Assembly: GCF_000004075.3 (NCBI RefSeq)
Contig: NC_026660.2
Location: forward strand, 14,961,837-15,025,836
Direction of reading: 5' to 3'
From: Cucumis sativus
Taxonomy: Eukaryota > Streptophyta > Magnoliopsida > Cucurbitales > Cucurbitaceae
Length of the DNA stretch: 64,000 nt
The position numbers and the translations under genes are program-made. The notes below the pieces were generated by a model. That model saw only the letters and a program-made list of their open reading frames with translations, did no database searches and had not been told where the DNA came from. Position 1 is the first letter of the stretch, and each line of letters starts with the position of its first letter. Of this stretch, positions 38,098-48,474 are shown one piece after another.

Positions 38098-41000
38098 ATG
38101 GCTATTGAGAAGAATAATTTTAAGGTTTCGAGGTTTGACTATGAGTTTTCACCTGGAAGTAAGAAGAGTATTTCCAGTGATGAGGATGAACTTCAAAGAC
38201 GTACCTCTGCTCTGGAGTCTGATGATGATGATGAGTTTGACGAGGCAGATTCTGGGGCAGGGTCTGATGATTATGATTCACTGGAATGGGGAGATACTGG
38301 GGTGGAATTTTGTCATGTTGATAATCAGACTTGTAGCATTCCTCTTGAGCTGTATGATCTTCCAGGTTTGGAAGATATATTGTCGGTCGATGTGTGGAAT
38401 GAATGCCTCAGTGATGAGGAGCGATTTAGCCTCTGCAAGTTTCTCCCAGATATGGACCAAGAGACTTTCATGCTCACGCTAAAAGAGCTTTTTACAGGCA
38501 GTAACTTCCATTTTGGAAGCCCTGTAAAGATGTTATTCAGCATGTTGCAAGGTGGATTATGTGAGCCTAGAGTTGCCCTTTACCGTAATGGTCTGAAATT
38601 TTTCCAGAGGCGGCAACACTATCATCTTCTGAGGAAGCATCAGAACAATATGGTAAGCAACCTTTGTCAGATGAGAGATGCATGGCTTAACTGTAGAGGA
38701 TACAGCATGGACGAGAGACTCCGTGTCCTAAATCTTATGAGAAGTCAAAAAAGTTTCAATGATGAGAGGACTGAAGGGTTAGAAACTGACTCGTCGGATA
38801 GAATATCGGGTGAGGGGTTTCCTCGAAGGTTCAAGGACAAGAGAATGGCTTCTAAAATCAACTTTTCTTCATATAATGCAAGTTCCATTTTAGATTTTCC
38901 TTCAGGGGGTCGGCTGACTAATCTTGAGGCACTAGAATATGGAAAACAGAATTCCAAGGGTACATTTAAGATGGCTGGATCCAAGTTTCCTTCTTTAATG
39001 GAACCTATGGTCCGCCTTCCTTCAGCTTATCATGATTTGGATATTAACTCAAGGCCCTATGGTTCAATGGGTGATCTCCCCCAGCTGAGAAAGGTAGGTG
39101 GATATGACTCAGGGCCAATGCTTAGGATAAGGGATGAGACAAGGATTGGTGATGCTAATGAAGAAACAACCTACAGAAAGGGTACCCAACGGGATCGAAA
39201 GACTCCATTTGGTGGTGGAATGGAGAAAGGGGCTCTAGAAGCTGGCAAGAGATATGAGGCTTTGAGTGGTAACATTTTTGACAATTTTGTTGGACTTCCT
39301 TTGTCATCAAAAGGTGATTTATATGGAAAGAACAAGAATGTAAACTTGTTTCCAAAGAGGGGTGTTGTGGCTGAAAAGCCTGCCAGCATGAGGACATCCT
39401 ACAATCCTTCCAAGAAAACCAAGTTGTCTGAAAATGCGCAGTTAATTGGGAACCAGACCAAATTTATGAAGGGCAGCGTTTCTCAGGTCCCACGCAAAGG
39501 TACTAAAGTTGACTCTGAAGATCTTGCCAGTTCACTCCAACATAACAAGACTCAGGGGAAGGATCCACTGCTTAAAAATACTGACTGGAACGTTAGGGGA
39601 AAGAAATGGGATTCTGGTATGGAGCCTACTGATCTTAGTTATGGAACATATAGATCTCCCTCACCTCAGGTAAATGAGGGACACTTGCTCTCTGAATTAA
39701 GAGCGAAAGGTTCAAAGAAGAAAACTAAAGGAAGATTTGTCCAGAAAGGGGGATCAGACCCTGCTTCCTCCAAAGGAAACAATAAGTTCATTAGAGGTGA
39801 AGAAACAGAATCAGACTCATCTGAGCAGTTTGAAGATGATGAGGATAGCAATCCTTTATTGAGGAGTAAATTGGCCTATCCCAGTGTGATGGAAATTTCA
39901 CAGTCTTCATTGTTGAATTCTGGCCTAGATGCTAGAAAGGTCAAGTATGCCAAAAAAGATATTAAGGAGCAGATTGGTAGTCTTGATCCACTATCATACT
40001 CCAAAAAGATGGCTAATAAATCTCCTCAGGATGGATATGCCTTTAGTGGAGTTAAGACTATGAAAACAAGGCAGGGGAAGATTCAAGACTCTGTTTCTTT
40101 CCAAGAGCTATCCTCCAAAATGTCAGAAAAGAGCTACCTCCCAGTTTTGGATACATTCAGTGATGATGATGAAGATGGGAAGAAAAATTCTAAGATGCTC
40201 AATAATGGCCAGTTTCAAAAAGAACCTAGCAAAAGGTCACGTAAATCCTCATCGAAAGCCTTCACTGCCGAGGGAAAACAGAAAGGCAGGGGCAACCTTG
40301 ATCTTTCTGTGCAGTCAAGAAATCTGCCTGACTATGCTGTTAATGAAGAAGATGGTACCCTTGAGATTAGATTATTTGAAGATGATTATGGAGCTGATAG
40401 ATTTCCCCAGGCAGTTCTGCAAAGTGAGTCATTTATGGACGTTCCGAGTGAAAGACCTGATGGTCCTTTGCTAGGATGTAACTCAGTAAAGAAGAAAAGG
40501 AAAGTGAAAGGAGATATCACAGAAATGGATAGAAAGGCTGACGGTGAATTGCAAAGTGACACCCTTCAACAAATTAAAGATTCCACTTCATCGAAGAAAA
40601 AGATGAAGAAGAGGCAGAAGGCTGACAGTTATAGTTCTGATCTGGGAACAACTGAACCTCCTGCTATAGAAACAGTGACAGTGGATATGGAGCAGGAAAC
40701 TAAGTCTCAGAGAAATTCGTTCCAATTGATTACACCTACAGTACACACTGGATTTTCATTCTCGATCATGCATCTTCTTTCTGCAGTTCGCTTAGCCATG
40801 ATTACTCCACTCCCAGAAGATATGTTAGAACCCATAAAAGAGAAGAAGAAAAGGCATGAGGGCGATATCACGGCAGAACTTTCTCATGATAATAAGGCAG
40901 ATGTGAATAGCTTAGAGCAGGCTGAGGAAGTAAATGTTCCTTCGCTAACAGTTCAGGATATAGTAGATCGTGTGAAATCTAACCCTGGTGATCCTAGCAT

Positions 41001-42234
41001 TCTTGAGACGCAAGAACCACTTCTGGATTTGGTGAGAGGGGCTCTGAAGATATTTTCATCAAAAACAGCTCCATTAGGAGCTAAAGGCTGGAAGATGCTA
41101 GCAGTTTATGAAAAATCAACGAAAACATGGTCCTGGATTGGCCCAGTTTCTCGAAGTTCAACTGATTATGAGGCCATTGAAGAGACGACATCACCTGAAG
41201 CTTGGGGTCTTCACCACAAGATGCTTGTTAAGTTGGTCGACTCATTTGCTAATTGGCTCAAAAGTGGCCAAGAAACTCTTCAACTAATAGGAAGCCTTCC
41301 TGCTCCTCCTTCCTCGTTAATTCAATTTAATGTTGATGAGAAAGAAAGGTTTAGGGACCTGAGGGCTCAGAAGAGTCTTAATACTATTAGCTCCAGTACT
41401 GAAGAGGTGAGAGACTATTTTCGTCGAGAAGAAATTCTTAGGTACTCAATTCCTGATCGTGCTTTCTCTTACACGGCAGCTGATGGTAAAAAATCTATTG
41501 TTGCTCCCTTGAGAAGGTGTGGCGGCAAGCCTACTTCCAAGGCACGGGATCATTTCATGCTAAAGAAAGATCGCCCTCCACATGTCACAATTCTTTGTCT
41601 TGTGAGAGATGCTGCTGCACGATTGCCAGGTAGTATTGGGACCAGAGCAGATGTGTGTACGTTGATAAGAGATTCACAGTATGTCGTGGAAGATGTATCT
41701 GATACACAAGTTAATCAAGTTGTAAGTGGTGCATTGGACAGACTGCATTATGAGCGTGATCCTTGTGTGCAATTTGATGGTGAAAGAAAGCTGTGGGTTT
41801 ATTTGCATAGAGAACGTGAAGAAGAAGATTTTGAGGACGATGGTACTTCATCAACAAAGAAATGGAAGAGGCCTAAAAAAGATGTGATTGAGCAATCTGA
41901 TCGTGGACTTGTCACAGTAGCTTTCCATGCATCTGGAGAACAATCTGGATATGACATTTGCTCTGATCTCAACACAGAACCCTCGTGTATCGATGATGTT
42001 AAAGGAATGGAACAAATTTATGGTGACGTGAGGCAAAATCTGGAGCATGACATGGATAATATTCATCAATCTGATCATGATGAACTATGTCCAGGTCCAC
42101 AGATTATGAACGCTTCTAATCCCATGGAAGAGACCAAATTGATATGCCAAGAAAATTCTACTAATGAAGATTTTGACGATGAAGCATTTGGGCAAGAACG
42201 GCCGATTGGCTTCCTAAGTGCAAGCATATCATAA
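38098..42234 (+). CDS. NFRKB: NFRKB-like nuclear protein, INO80 complex-associated (1378 aa)
   Basis: Plant homologue of nuclear factor related to kappa-B-binding protein, which in animals is a subunit of the INO80 chromatin-remodelling complex. The start at 38098 (MAIEKNNFKVSRFD) is preferred to the in-frame ATG 20 codons upstream because this is the N-terminus I recall for plant homologues and the upstream codons look like leader. Seen: an acidic stretch (residues ~28-60); a DEUBAD-type domain at ~85-200 (LPGLEDILSVDVWNECLSDE, FLPDMDQETF); low-complexity charged middle; a KKKRKV nuclear-localisation-like motif at 798-803; a conserved HLLSAVRLAMITPLPED segment near 890; and a winged-helix-like NFRKB domain at ~1160-1237 (TRADVCTLIRDSQYV, RKLWVYLHRERE). 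One uninterrupted exon, no sign of damage. Its exact role in plants is inferred from the family. Confidence 0.95.
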   Translation: MAIEKNNFKVSRFDYEFSPGSKKSISSDEDELQRRTSALESDDDDEFDEADSGAGSDDYDSLEWGDTGVEFCHVDNQTCSIPLELYDLPGLEDILSVDVWNECLSDEERFSLCKFLPDMDQETFMLTLKELFTGSNFHFGSPVKMLFSMLQGGLCEPRVALYRNGLKFFQRRQHYHLLRKHQNNMVSNLCQMRDAWLNCRGYSMDERLRVLNLMRSQKSFNDERTEGLETDSSDRISGEGFPRRFKDKRMASKINFSSYNASSILDFPSGGRLTNLEALEYGKQNSKGTFKMAGSKFPSLMEPMVRLPSAYHDLDINSRPYGSMGDLPQLRKVGGYDSGPMLRIRDETRIGDANEETTYRKGTQRDRKTPFGGGMEKGALEAGKRYEALSGNIFDNFVGLPLSSKGDLYGKNKNVNLFPKRGVVAEKPASMRTSYNPSKKTKLSENAQLIGNQTKFMKGSVSQVPRKGTKVDSEDLASSLQHNKTQGKDPLLKNTDWNVRGKKWDSGMEPTDLSYGTYRSPSPQVNEGHLLSELRAKGSKKKTKGRFVQKGGSDPASSKGNNKFIRGEETESDSSEQFEDDEDSNPLLRSKLAYPSVMEISQSSLLNSGLDARKVKYAKKDIKEQIGSLDPLSYSKKMANKSPQDGYAFSGVKTMKTRQGKIQDSVSFQELSSKMSEKSYLPVLDTFSDDDEDGKKNSKMLNNGQFQKEPSKRSRKSSSKAFTAEGKQKGRGNLDLSVQSRNLPDYAVNEEDGTLEIRLFEDDYGADRFPQAVLQSESFMDVPSERPDGPLLGCNSVKKKRKVKGDITEMDRKADGELQSDTLQQIKDSTSSKKKMKKRQKADSYSSDLGTTEPPAIETVTVDMEQETKSQRNSFQLITPTVHTGFSFSIMHLLSAVRLAMITPLPEDMLEPIKEKKKRHEGDITAELSHDNKADVNSLEQAEEVNVPSLTVQDIVDRVKSNPGDPSILETQEPLLDLVRGALKIFSSKTAPLGAKGWKMLAVYEKSTKTWSWIGPVSRSSTDYEAIEETTSPEAWGLHHKMLVKLVDSFANWLKSGQETLQLIGSLPAPPSSLIQFNVDEKERFRDLRAQKSLNTISSSTEEVRDYFRREEILRYSIPDRAFSYTAADGKKSIVAPLRRCGGKPTSKARDHFMLKKDRPPHVTILCLVRDAAARLPGSIGTRADVCTLIRDSQYVVEDVSDTQVNQVVSGALDRLHYERDPCVQFDGERKLWVYLHREREEEDFEDDGTSSTKKWKRPKKDVIEQSDRGLVTVAFHASGEQSGYDICSDLNTEPSCIDDVKGMEQIYGDVRQNLEHDMDNIHQSDHDELCPGPQIMNASNPMEETKLICQENSTNEDFDDEAFGQERPIGFLSASIS

Positions 42235-45200
42235 TGAGTACAGCAGGTAGTTGTCAGTCTGGTATTAACCTTTTGAATTTGGATGCCGTATTCCTGTATG
42301 AATTTGGGTGTCTTGCTATTTAATGCTATGGATTGAACATTTGTCTTCTACTTGTTATACACTGTTCTATTAGTCTGTATATCTGTTTTTAGTTCTCTAA
42401 TTTAAATATTTAAGGTGAATTTTGTAAATAACAAAATAAAGAACAAAGTTCACATTGTGAAGTTGTACATAATTCAAATAATCTCTGCATGGATCCACTC
42501 TTTTTCCGTGCATACTTCCCACAAACATCTCAGTGCCATCACTTTCATCTGTTATAACAAGTATATGTATTTAGCCGGAATTCAGTTTCTTAATTATAGT
42601 TAAATTTTCGTTTTGCTATTTCTTTTCAAATGAACCGTCAATCTGCTGCTTATAAGTGATTTTTCTGTTTTTGTTATTATTATAATAATCTTTATGGGCA
42701 TACAATAACGTTGAAACGAGACTAGCTGTTGATCAATTTGTTGTCTGGGTAGTGTTAAAATGCCAGAGGACTTCTTTTCTTAGGTGCTACTTTGAATTTT
42801 GGACCTTTAATTAATGGCCGAGAACATGTTCTGGATTACCAGAAAAGATATGTTCTTAACCTGGTTCAAGCATGGAGCAACATTAAGCTTCTTATCTTCT
42901 TAAGTTTTCAGAAATAGTTTTATTATGGAAAAGGTTCTATTCTGATCAGAAAAAAGAGTAATTGCTAATTTGTTAGATGAATATAAAAAGTTGCAACTTG
43001 TACATTGTGCACTGAATATGCTTTACAACACATTGTATGGGTCCAACTTCCAACTACTAACAAAGTTTCAACTTGTTTGTCTTCTGCAGGTCTAATTTGC
43101 ATTCTTTCGACGAGGCTTGACAGATTGAAGATGCATTATTTTTGCTTTTCACTAGTGTATATTGTTTTGCCCTGGTGCATGATAGAATTAGAGCCAGGCA
43201 TCTAAAAGCTTTGAGGGCCTTGACAATGTCCTAGCACAGGTAGATATTTTGTTCACATGTAGATTAGTTACAAAATTTACTTCTTTTTCCCCCTGGAAGT
43301 GTAAATGAGAAAACGGACCAATTTCATAAATTTGGTTGGTCTTCTACATATTTATTAATTAGATAGATGTAGAAATTATTTTTCCCCTTTTGCTTCCATG
43401 GTTGGTTGAATTTGAAAAATGAAATATCAGAAGCTACAGATTCTCATTGCCAGCCATATACAAGTTAATTTGAAATGATAGATTTAGAAGTATGATCGAA
43501 GTCAAATTGAATGACTTTTTATTACGTGCTTTAAAAGTGTTTTTAAGCATTTAGAAAGTTATTCCAAATGTACGTTCAAACAGGTACGAAAAGCTCGTTT
43601 CTTTTGACTTTTGGTCTATAGGTGCATGACTTTATGTTCTTTGTTTTGATGAAATGGAAAGATTTCTGTAGGTTGAGTTAGATCCGCTGTTGTATATTGT
43701 TCCACTAGAGAATGATTATCTTCCTTCCACACTTTATATTTTGCTCTGTCCAAAGCACATCCAAGGCATCAAATGTGATGATAGATTTCTGGTTTTCCTC
43801 CAACTAGGCAAAGGAAGTTTGCGACAATAAATAGTTCGTGATGCCTTTAGATGAACGTGTCTGTTTCTTCAAATGTTGGTCTTCAACGAAGAATTCCTAG
43901 TACGAATGAGACTTTTCCTTTTCTTCAATTGTTGGTCTTCAACGAAGAATTCCTAGTACCAACGAGACTTTTCCAAAGTTGGCAGATATAATGCCCTAGC
44001 CTATATAATTTTAAGAATAAATTGCAGAAATACCCCTTAAACTATAATAATTGCTACAAATTTACCCCAAATCTTTGAAAAGCTCAATTAGGAAGAAGAA
44101 CGATGTTGTAGTTCTTAAACCATATGAAAGGAAGAGATCCTTTGCTCAATATGGATCTGTCATGAATGAAGGTCCTCCCATTCACAAGAGGGATAACGAT
44201 GGTCTATCAGGTATTTATTAGAGAGAACAAGTGTAACAAGTCAAATTAAGTATGGTATCGTCAAAGGGATCGTCAAACTATTCAAACAATTCTTCAAGTT
44301 CTTTAACCGACGAATGAATGAGTTTGGTTCGTAATTCTTTCCAATAACAAATTGAATGAACTTTTATTCTAAAAATTGGAAAGAGTTGTTCAAAACAGTA
44401 ATGAACTCCATCTTTCATTCCATATTCGTTGATGGCATACAATACATACCCAGAGTAACAATAAATTTAGAAAAGAAAGTCATGAATTCTCATCCAAAAA
44501 GTTGATTAACTTTGAAAAGCATTGAGTTCGTTCTTTCTTGTTCTTCTTTTGATGAAAAAGACAGTTACAAATTATATGCTTTAACCTTATCTTTATGGGC
44601 TTCAATACTAATAAGAAAAAGGAAAATGATTCTTCAACTTGGCTCTTTCACCTTTTTTGAAAATTTGAACTCATAAAACTTTGTTCATTTTTGGAAATGA
44701 CCCATTGATGTGGAAAACCCACAAGGTTTCTCAATATCAAAGTTTTCAATTAAACCATACCCATTTATAATAGCATCTTTATATATACCCTCTTGTTAAA
44801 TCATATTAAAATGACATTTTTTTTTATTAAAAAAAAAAACAATAAAAAAAAATTCCATGAATTGTGATAATATGGGCATCTCTAAAATTGCCTTTCGAAC
44901 ATATTAGTTGGAGGAGTTTCGTAAAGCTTTTTTTTTTTTTGAGGCCCCATGGAACTGTTTTGCAATGGTTTATGAATTGAATTCCATTTTCTATATAAAG
45001 GAAATTTATTTATTTAGTTTATATGGGTCCTCTATAAATTTCATCTTTTCTTTTATTTTGCCTGTTCATTGAATGGAAAATAAGTTACTAAGAGTAGTGG
45101 ACTCTTACTCTTTTTTTTTTTTTTTTTTTTTTCTGTAAAGGAAAATAGTAAGCACTTAAAGACCAACCATTGAACGAAACGTTAATAGGAGATTTTCTAT

Positions 45201-46330
45201 ATATATAAATAAATAAATAAATTAAGAAAAAAAACAGAAGAGAAAGAGAAGAAAAAAATGACTCACTTTTTGAAGTGATATTATAAATGGAGAAGTAGAA
45301 GATTTGATGGACCCACTAGCAAGATCCTTCCTTAGAGACTTCCCTTTGACCAAAATTTAAATACATATATGTGTGTGTGTGTGAAAAATTGGGTGACTTG
45401 CATCCATTCATTACACCACAATATTTTTCAATAATATTCATAAAAAATAAAACTGTGATTAAAGGATTGTACACCTCACACAAAATATATATCTTAAAAA
45501 TGAGTATTTTTTTAGTATTGATATGTGATTTTTTTCATATATACACGTACATATTTAACTAAGGTGCATTTCATTATTCTTCCACTATTTTCTTTACAGG
45601 ATTGTTTTCATTTATATACAGAGAATGTTTTAGAAACCTAAACAAATTTTGTGTTATAAAGTATTTGTTTATTGGCTTATTTAAACCAAACTTATTATTA
45701 TGTAAAAAGAAGAATTAGAGGTTCCAAGAACTAATCCTCTGTTTTTGTTTTTAGTTAAAAAAGTAGGAGTAGAAGTGAATGAGAGAATTTAAATCTCTTA
45801 CATAAAATACATAGCATAAAAGTAAAGTTATATGGTGAATGGTATAATTAAATGAACAAAAATATTAGAAAAGAAAGCTAATTTTAGGATGATTTTGTGG
45901 TTAAAATGTCGTCTAGCACAACGTAGTATGAGGGTTCAGGTATACTTCTACTCCGTTTAAGAAGTTGTAAGTTTGAACAGTTACCTACTTATTTGTGGAT
46001 ATTTTTTCTTTTTTTTAGAAATAGTTATTAAAATATCTTTACTCTTCTTTTACTTTTTGTAAACTTTTAAAATTTTAAATTTTTTTATAAATAGTTAATG
46101 TAGTTTTCTCAATAATATAATAACTATCATATAGTAAAAGTTTAGAAAATATGAAACCTCCCTAATAATTCCAATCAAATCCATTTTGCTATAACCAATT
46201 GAGATTAATTTTCTTTACAAAAAAAAAGAAAAAAGTATTAGTAAAAAAAGTCAACGATTTTAAAAATTCGTTCTTTTTTTTTTTTTTTTCCAGAAAGAAA
46301 TGAATGAAGTTAGATTAAAAGGAAATAAAT
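42235..46330. other. Spacer between the NFRKB-like and CCT genes
   Basis: The first few hundred bases are probably the 3' UTR of the NFRKB-like gene. Small frames at 42415-42603, 43005-43205 and 45371-45562 have no domain. A 56-bp tandem duplication occurs at 43864-43975. Otherwise I see AT-rich sequence with poly-T runs near 45112 and 46274. Confidence 0.4.
43864..43975. repeat. 56-bp tandem duplication
   Basis: Two adjacent copies containing GTTGGTCTTCAACGAAGAAT and CCTAGTAC, differing at only a few positions. The unit starts at 43864 and 43920. Confidence 0.92.
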
Positions 46331-46334
46331 ATAT

Positions 46335-46382
46335 ACGTGGCGTGATATTCCACGTCATCATCAGAACTCACAATAGTATAAG
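46335..46382 (+). promoter_or_regulatory. Paired ACGT elements and TATA box of the CCT gene
   Basis: ACGTGGC at 46335-46341 (ABRE-like) faces CCACGT at 46350-46355 in inverted orientation. TATAAG follows at 46377-46382, about 155 bp before the CCT start codon. The arrangement suits a bZIP-regulated core promoter; function is inferred. Confidence 0.5.
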
Positions 46383-46429
46383 TAGTCCTCAATGCCACAT
46401 TTGTATCCTCCAAACTCTCTCACGAGCTT

Positions 46430-46434
<5 letters not shown>

Positions 46435-46482
<48 letters not shown>
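46435..46482. repeat. (CT)n(CA)n microsatellite in the CCT gene 5' leader
   Basis: About 37 bp of CT dinucleotides followed by a short CA run. It lies between the TATA box and the start codon, so it is probably in the transcribed leader. Confidence 0.95.
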
Positions 46483-46537
46483 GCGTCTTCTGATCGGAGC
46501 TCCTCCTTCGTGTTTCTCACTCGCTGCTGTTCCTCTG

Positions 46538-48474
46538 ATGGCCTTTTCCCCATTTCTCTCCGCCGCCTCACATTCCTCCGCCGACCTCGCAGGCGTTGAT
46601 TTTGACTGGTTGCCTGATTCTTCCATTAAGCTTTGGAATTCTGATCAATTTTCCGACAGTTGTGGCGACGGCTCACCGCCTTCTCCTCCAGAACCCCTCA
46701 AAATCCGTCCATCAACTAACAACTTTTTATTACATCCATCAGCTTTTCCCCTCCTTAATCCTGATTCTCTTCAATCCAATGATACTGATTCATTTCTTCA
46801 ACGCACTTTTTCTTCCTCCTCGCCACCGCCTTCTGCAGCCATCGATCCTCCTATCAACCGGCCGCTCTTCCCCGTCGGCGATTTTCAGGTGAGACGAATG
46901 AAATTAACTAATGCGACTGAAAAATAATATATCTGGTGAGACCAACACAATCTTTTTTAGAAGAAATTACAGCATATATACATTCATAGATTTGGGAAAA
47001 AACGTCGTAATGTGATGATCATATGTATCGAGTAAGTTTTGGCTGGATATTAGATTCAGGTTCAATGCATTCTGCAAAGGTTGATCATAAACTGATGTGA
47101 CGATGACATTCAATAATTTTTGTGGTAATTATTGTAATGAACAAAAATCAGATTTTATGAACAATCGTAAACATTAATAAAAGTTCATCTTGGTTAATTT
47201 TATGATTGATTAAAAAAAAAAATTGTTACTTTATTTGACTGTGGAATAATTTATGCCATTAATGGAAGCGGTCAACTTAATTCCATGCAAAAGGATCATT
47301 AAAAAAATGGCTTTTCATGAATCCAAAGAGTTTTGTTTTATTATTTTTTTAAAAAAAAAAGGGGTTTTGAGTATAATATTCAAATGAAAACATATACTAT
47401 ACTATTATTAAGAGAGACAGACTGATTAATAAAGATATTCTTATAGTATAGTTTGTGGCTTGACAAGCATTGATCGAATAATATATATATAACATATTAA
47501 ATAGTATTAAGATAAGTTGCAGTGTAATTAAGTATTTTTTATAATGGATGGAAATTGGGCTTTGAATAATTATATTGAAAATGGTGCAGAAGAAGAATAA
47601 TAATAATGAAAGAGGAGATGAGAGTCCAGTTTCATGTGAGAGTAGCATCACCATTATTGAAGGGATGAGCAGAGCTTGTAGGTACAGTCCTGAAGAGAAG
47701 AAGGAAAGGATTGAAAGATATAGAACCAAAAGACACCAAAGGAACTTCAACAAGAAGATTAAGGTTTCTTTTTTTCTTTCTTCTCATATCATTATATTCT
47801 TCTTTATCTATCTTAATAATTATATAAATGGATTAATTCTCTTATAGAAAGAATAAATAATAATTTCATCTCTTATTCTACTATCTACATATTATTTCAT
47901 AGATTCTATATGCCAACAACTATGTATTTATATATACATATATCAGCTAATATAATTATAATATTTCAATTTCATTTAATCTTAAACTTTTTGCTTTTGT
48001 CACATCTAACTTATATGAAAAACTCCAAAATACCCTCTCTTTTTTTAATTCAATCCTCTCTCTCTCTCTCTCTCTCTCTTTTTCATTTTAAAGGTTTGAA
48101 AGGTCATTTGATTATTTAGAAGAGGGTAACAATGGAAAAGAGAGACTTTTTAAAAACCATCCCAAAAATGGGTCCAAAAGCCAATTAAACAATTCACAAG
48201 TAAACGAATCTGTTTTTGTATGTTATACTGACTAATATTATTTGGGTGTTGGTTAAAGTATGCTTGCAGGAAGTCGTTGGCAGATAGTCGACCACGGATT
48301 AGAGGACGATTTGCGAGGTACAACGACGAGGTAGTGAAGAATTATCCAGTGCAATGGAATCAACACGAACGAGAGGAAGAAGAAGAAGAAGAACAGCAAC
48401 GGGAAGCAAATAGTTGCGGAGATAATTGGATCAAGTATTTCATCGATACATATTCCACGAACCTTATTCCATGA
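46538..48474 (+). CDS. CCT-domain protein (246 aa, 3 exons)
   Basis: Likely nuclear transcriptional regulator of the CCT motif family; no B-box zinc finger or receiver domain is present, so it belongs to the CCT-only group. Exons: 46538-46888 (CAG/GTGAGA), 47590-47763 (GTGCAG/AAG; AAG/GTTTC) and 48259-48474 (TTAAAG/TAT). All are in phase 0 and the frame closes at TGA. The CCT domain spans residues ~155-199 (KERIERYRTKRHQRNFNKKI, then YACRKSLADSRPRIRGRFAR) and is split by the second intron just before YAC, as I expect for this family. The N-terminus is rich in Ser and Pro (1-117). An acidic run (EREEEEEEEQQRE) follows the CCT domain. The specific target or process (flowering, starch, light) cannot be read from the sequence. 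Confidence 0.92.

Noticed and set aside
46300..46599. 99-codon frame across the CT microsatellite
   Set aside because: Translation of the repeat in the CCT gene leader; out of frame with the CCT start.
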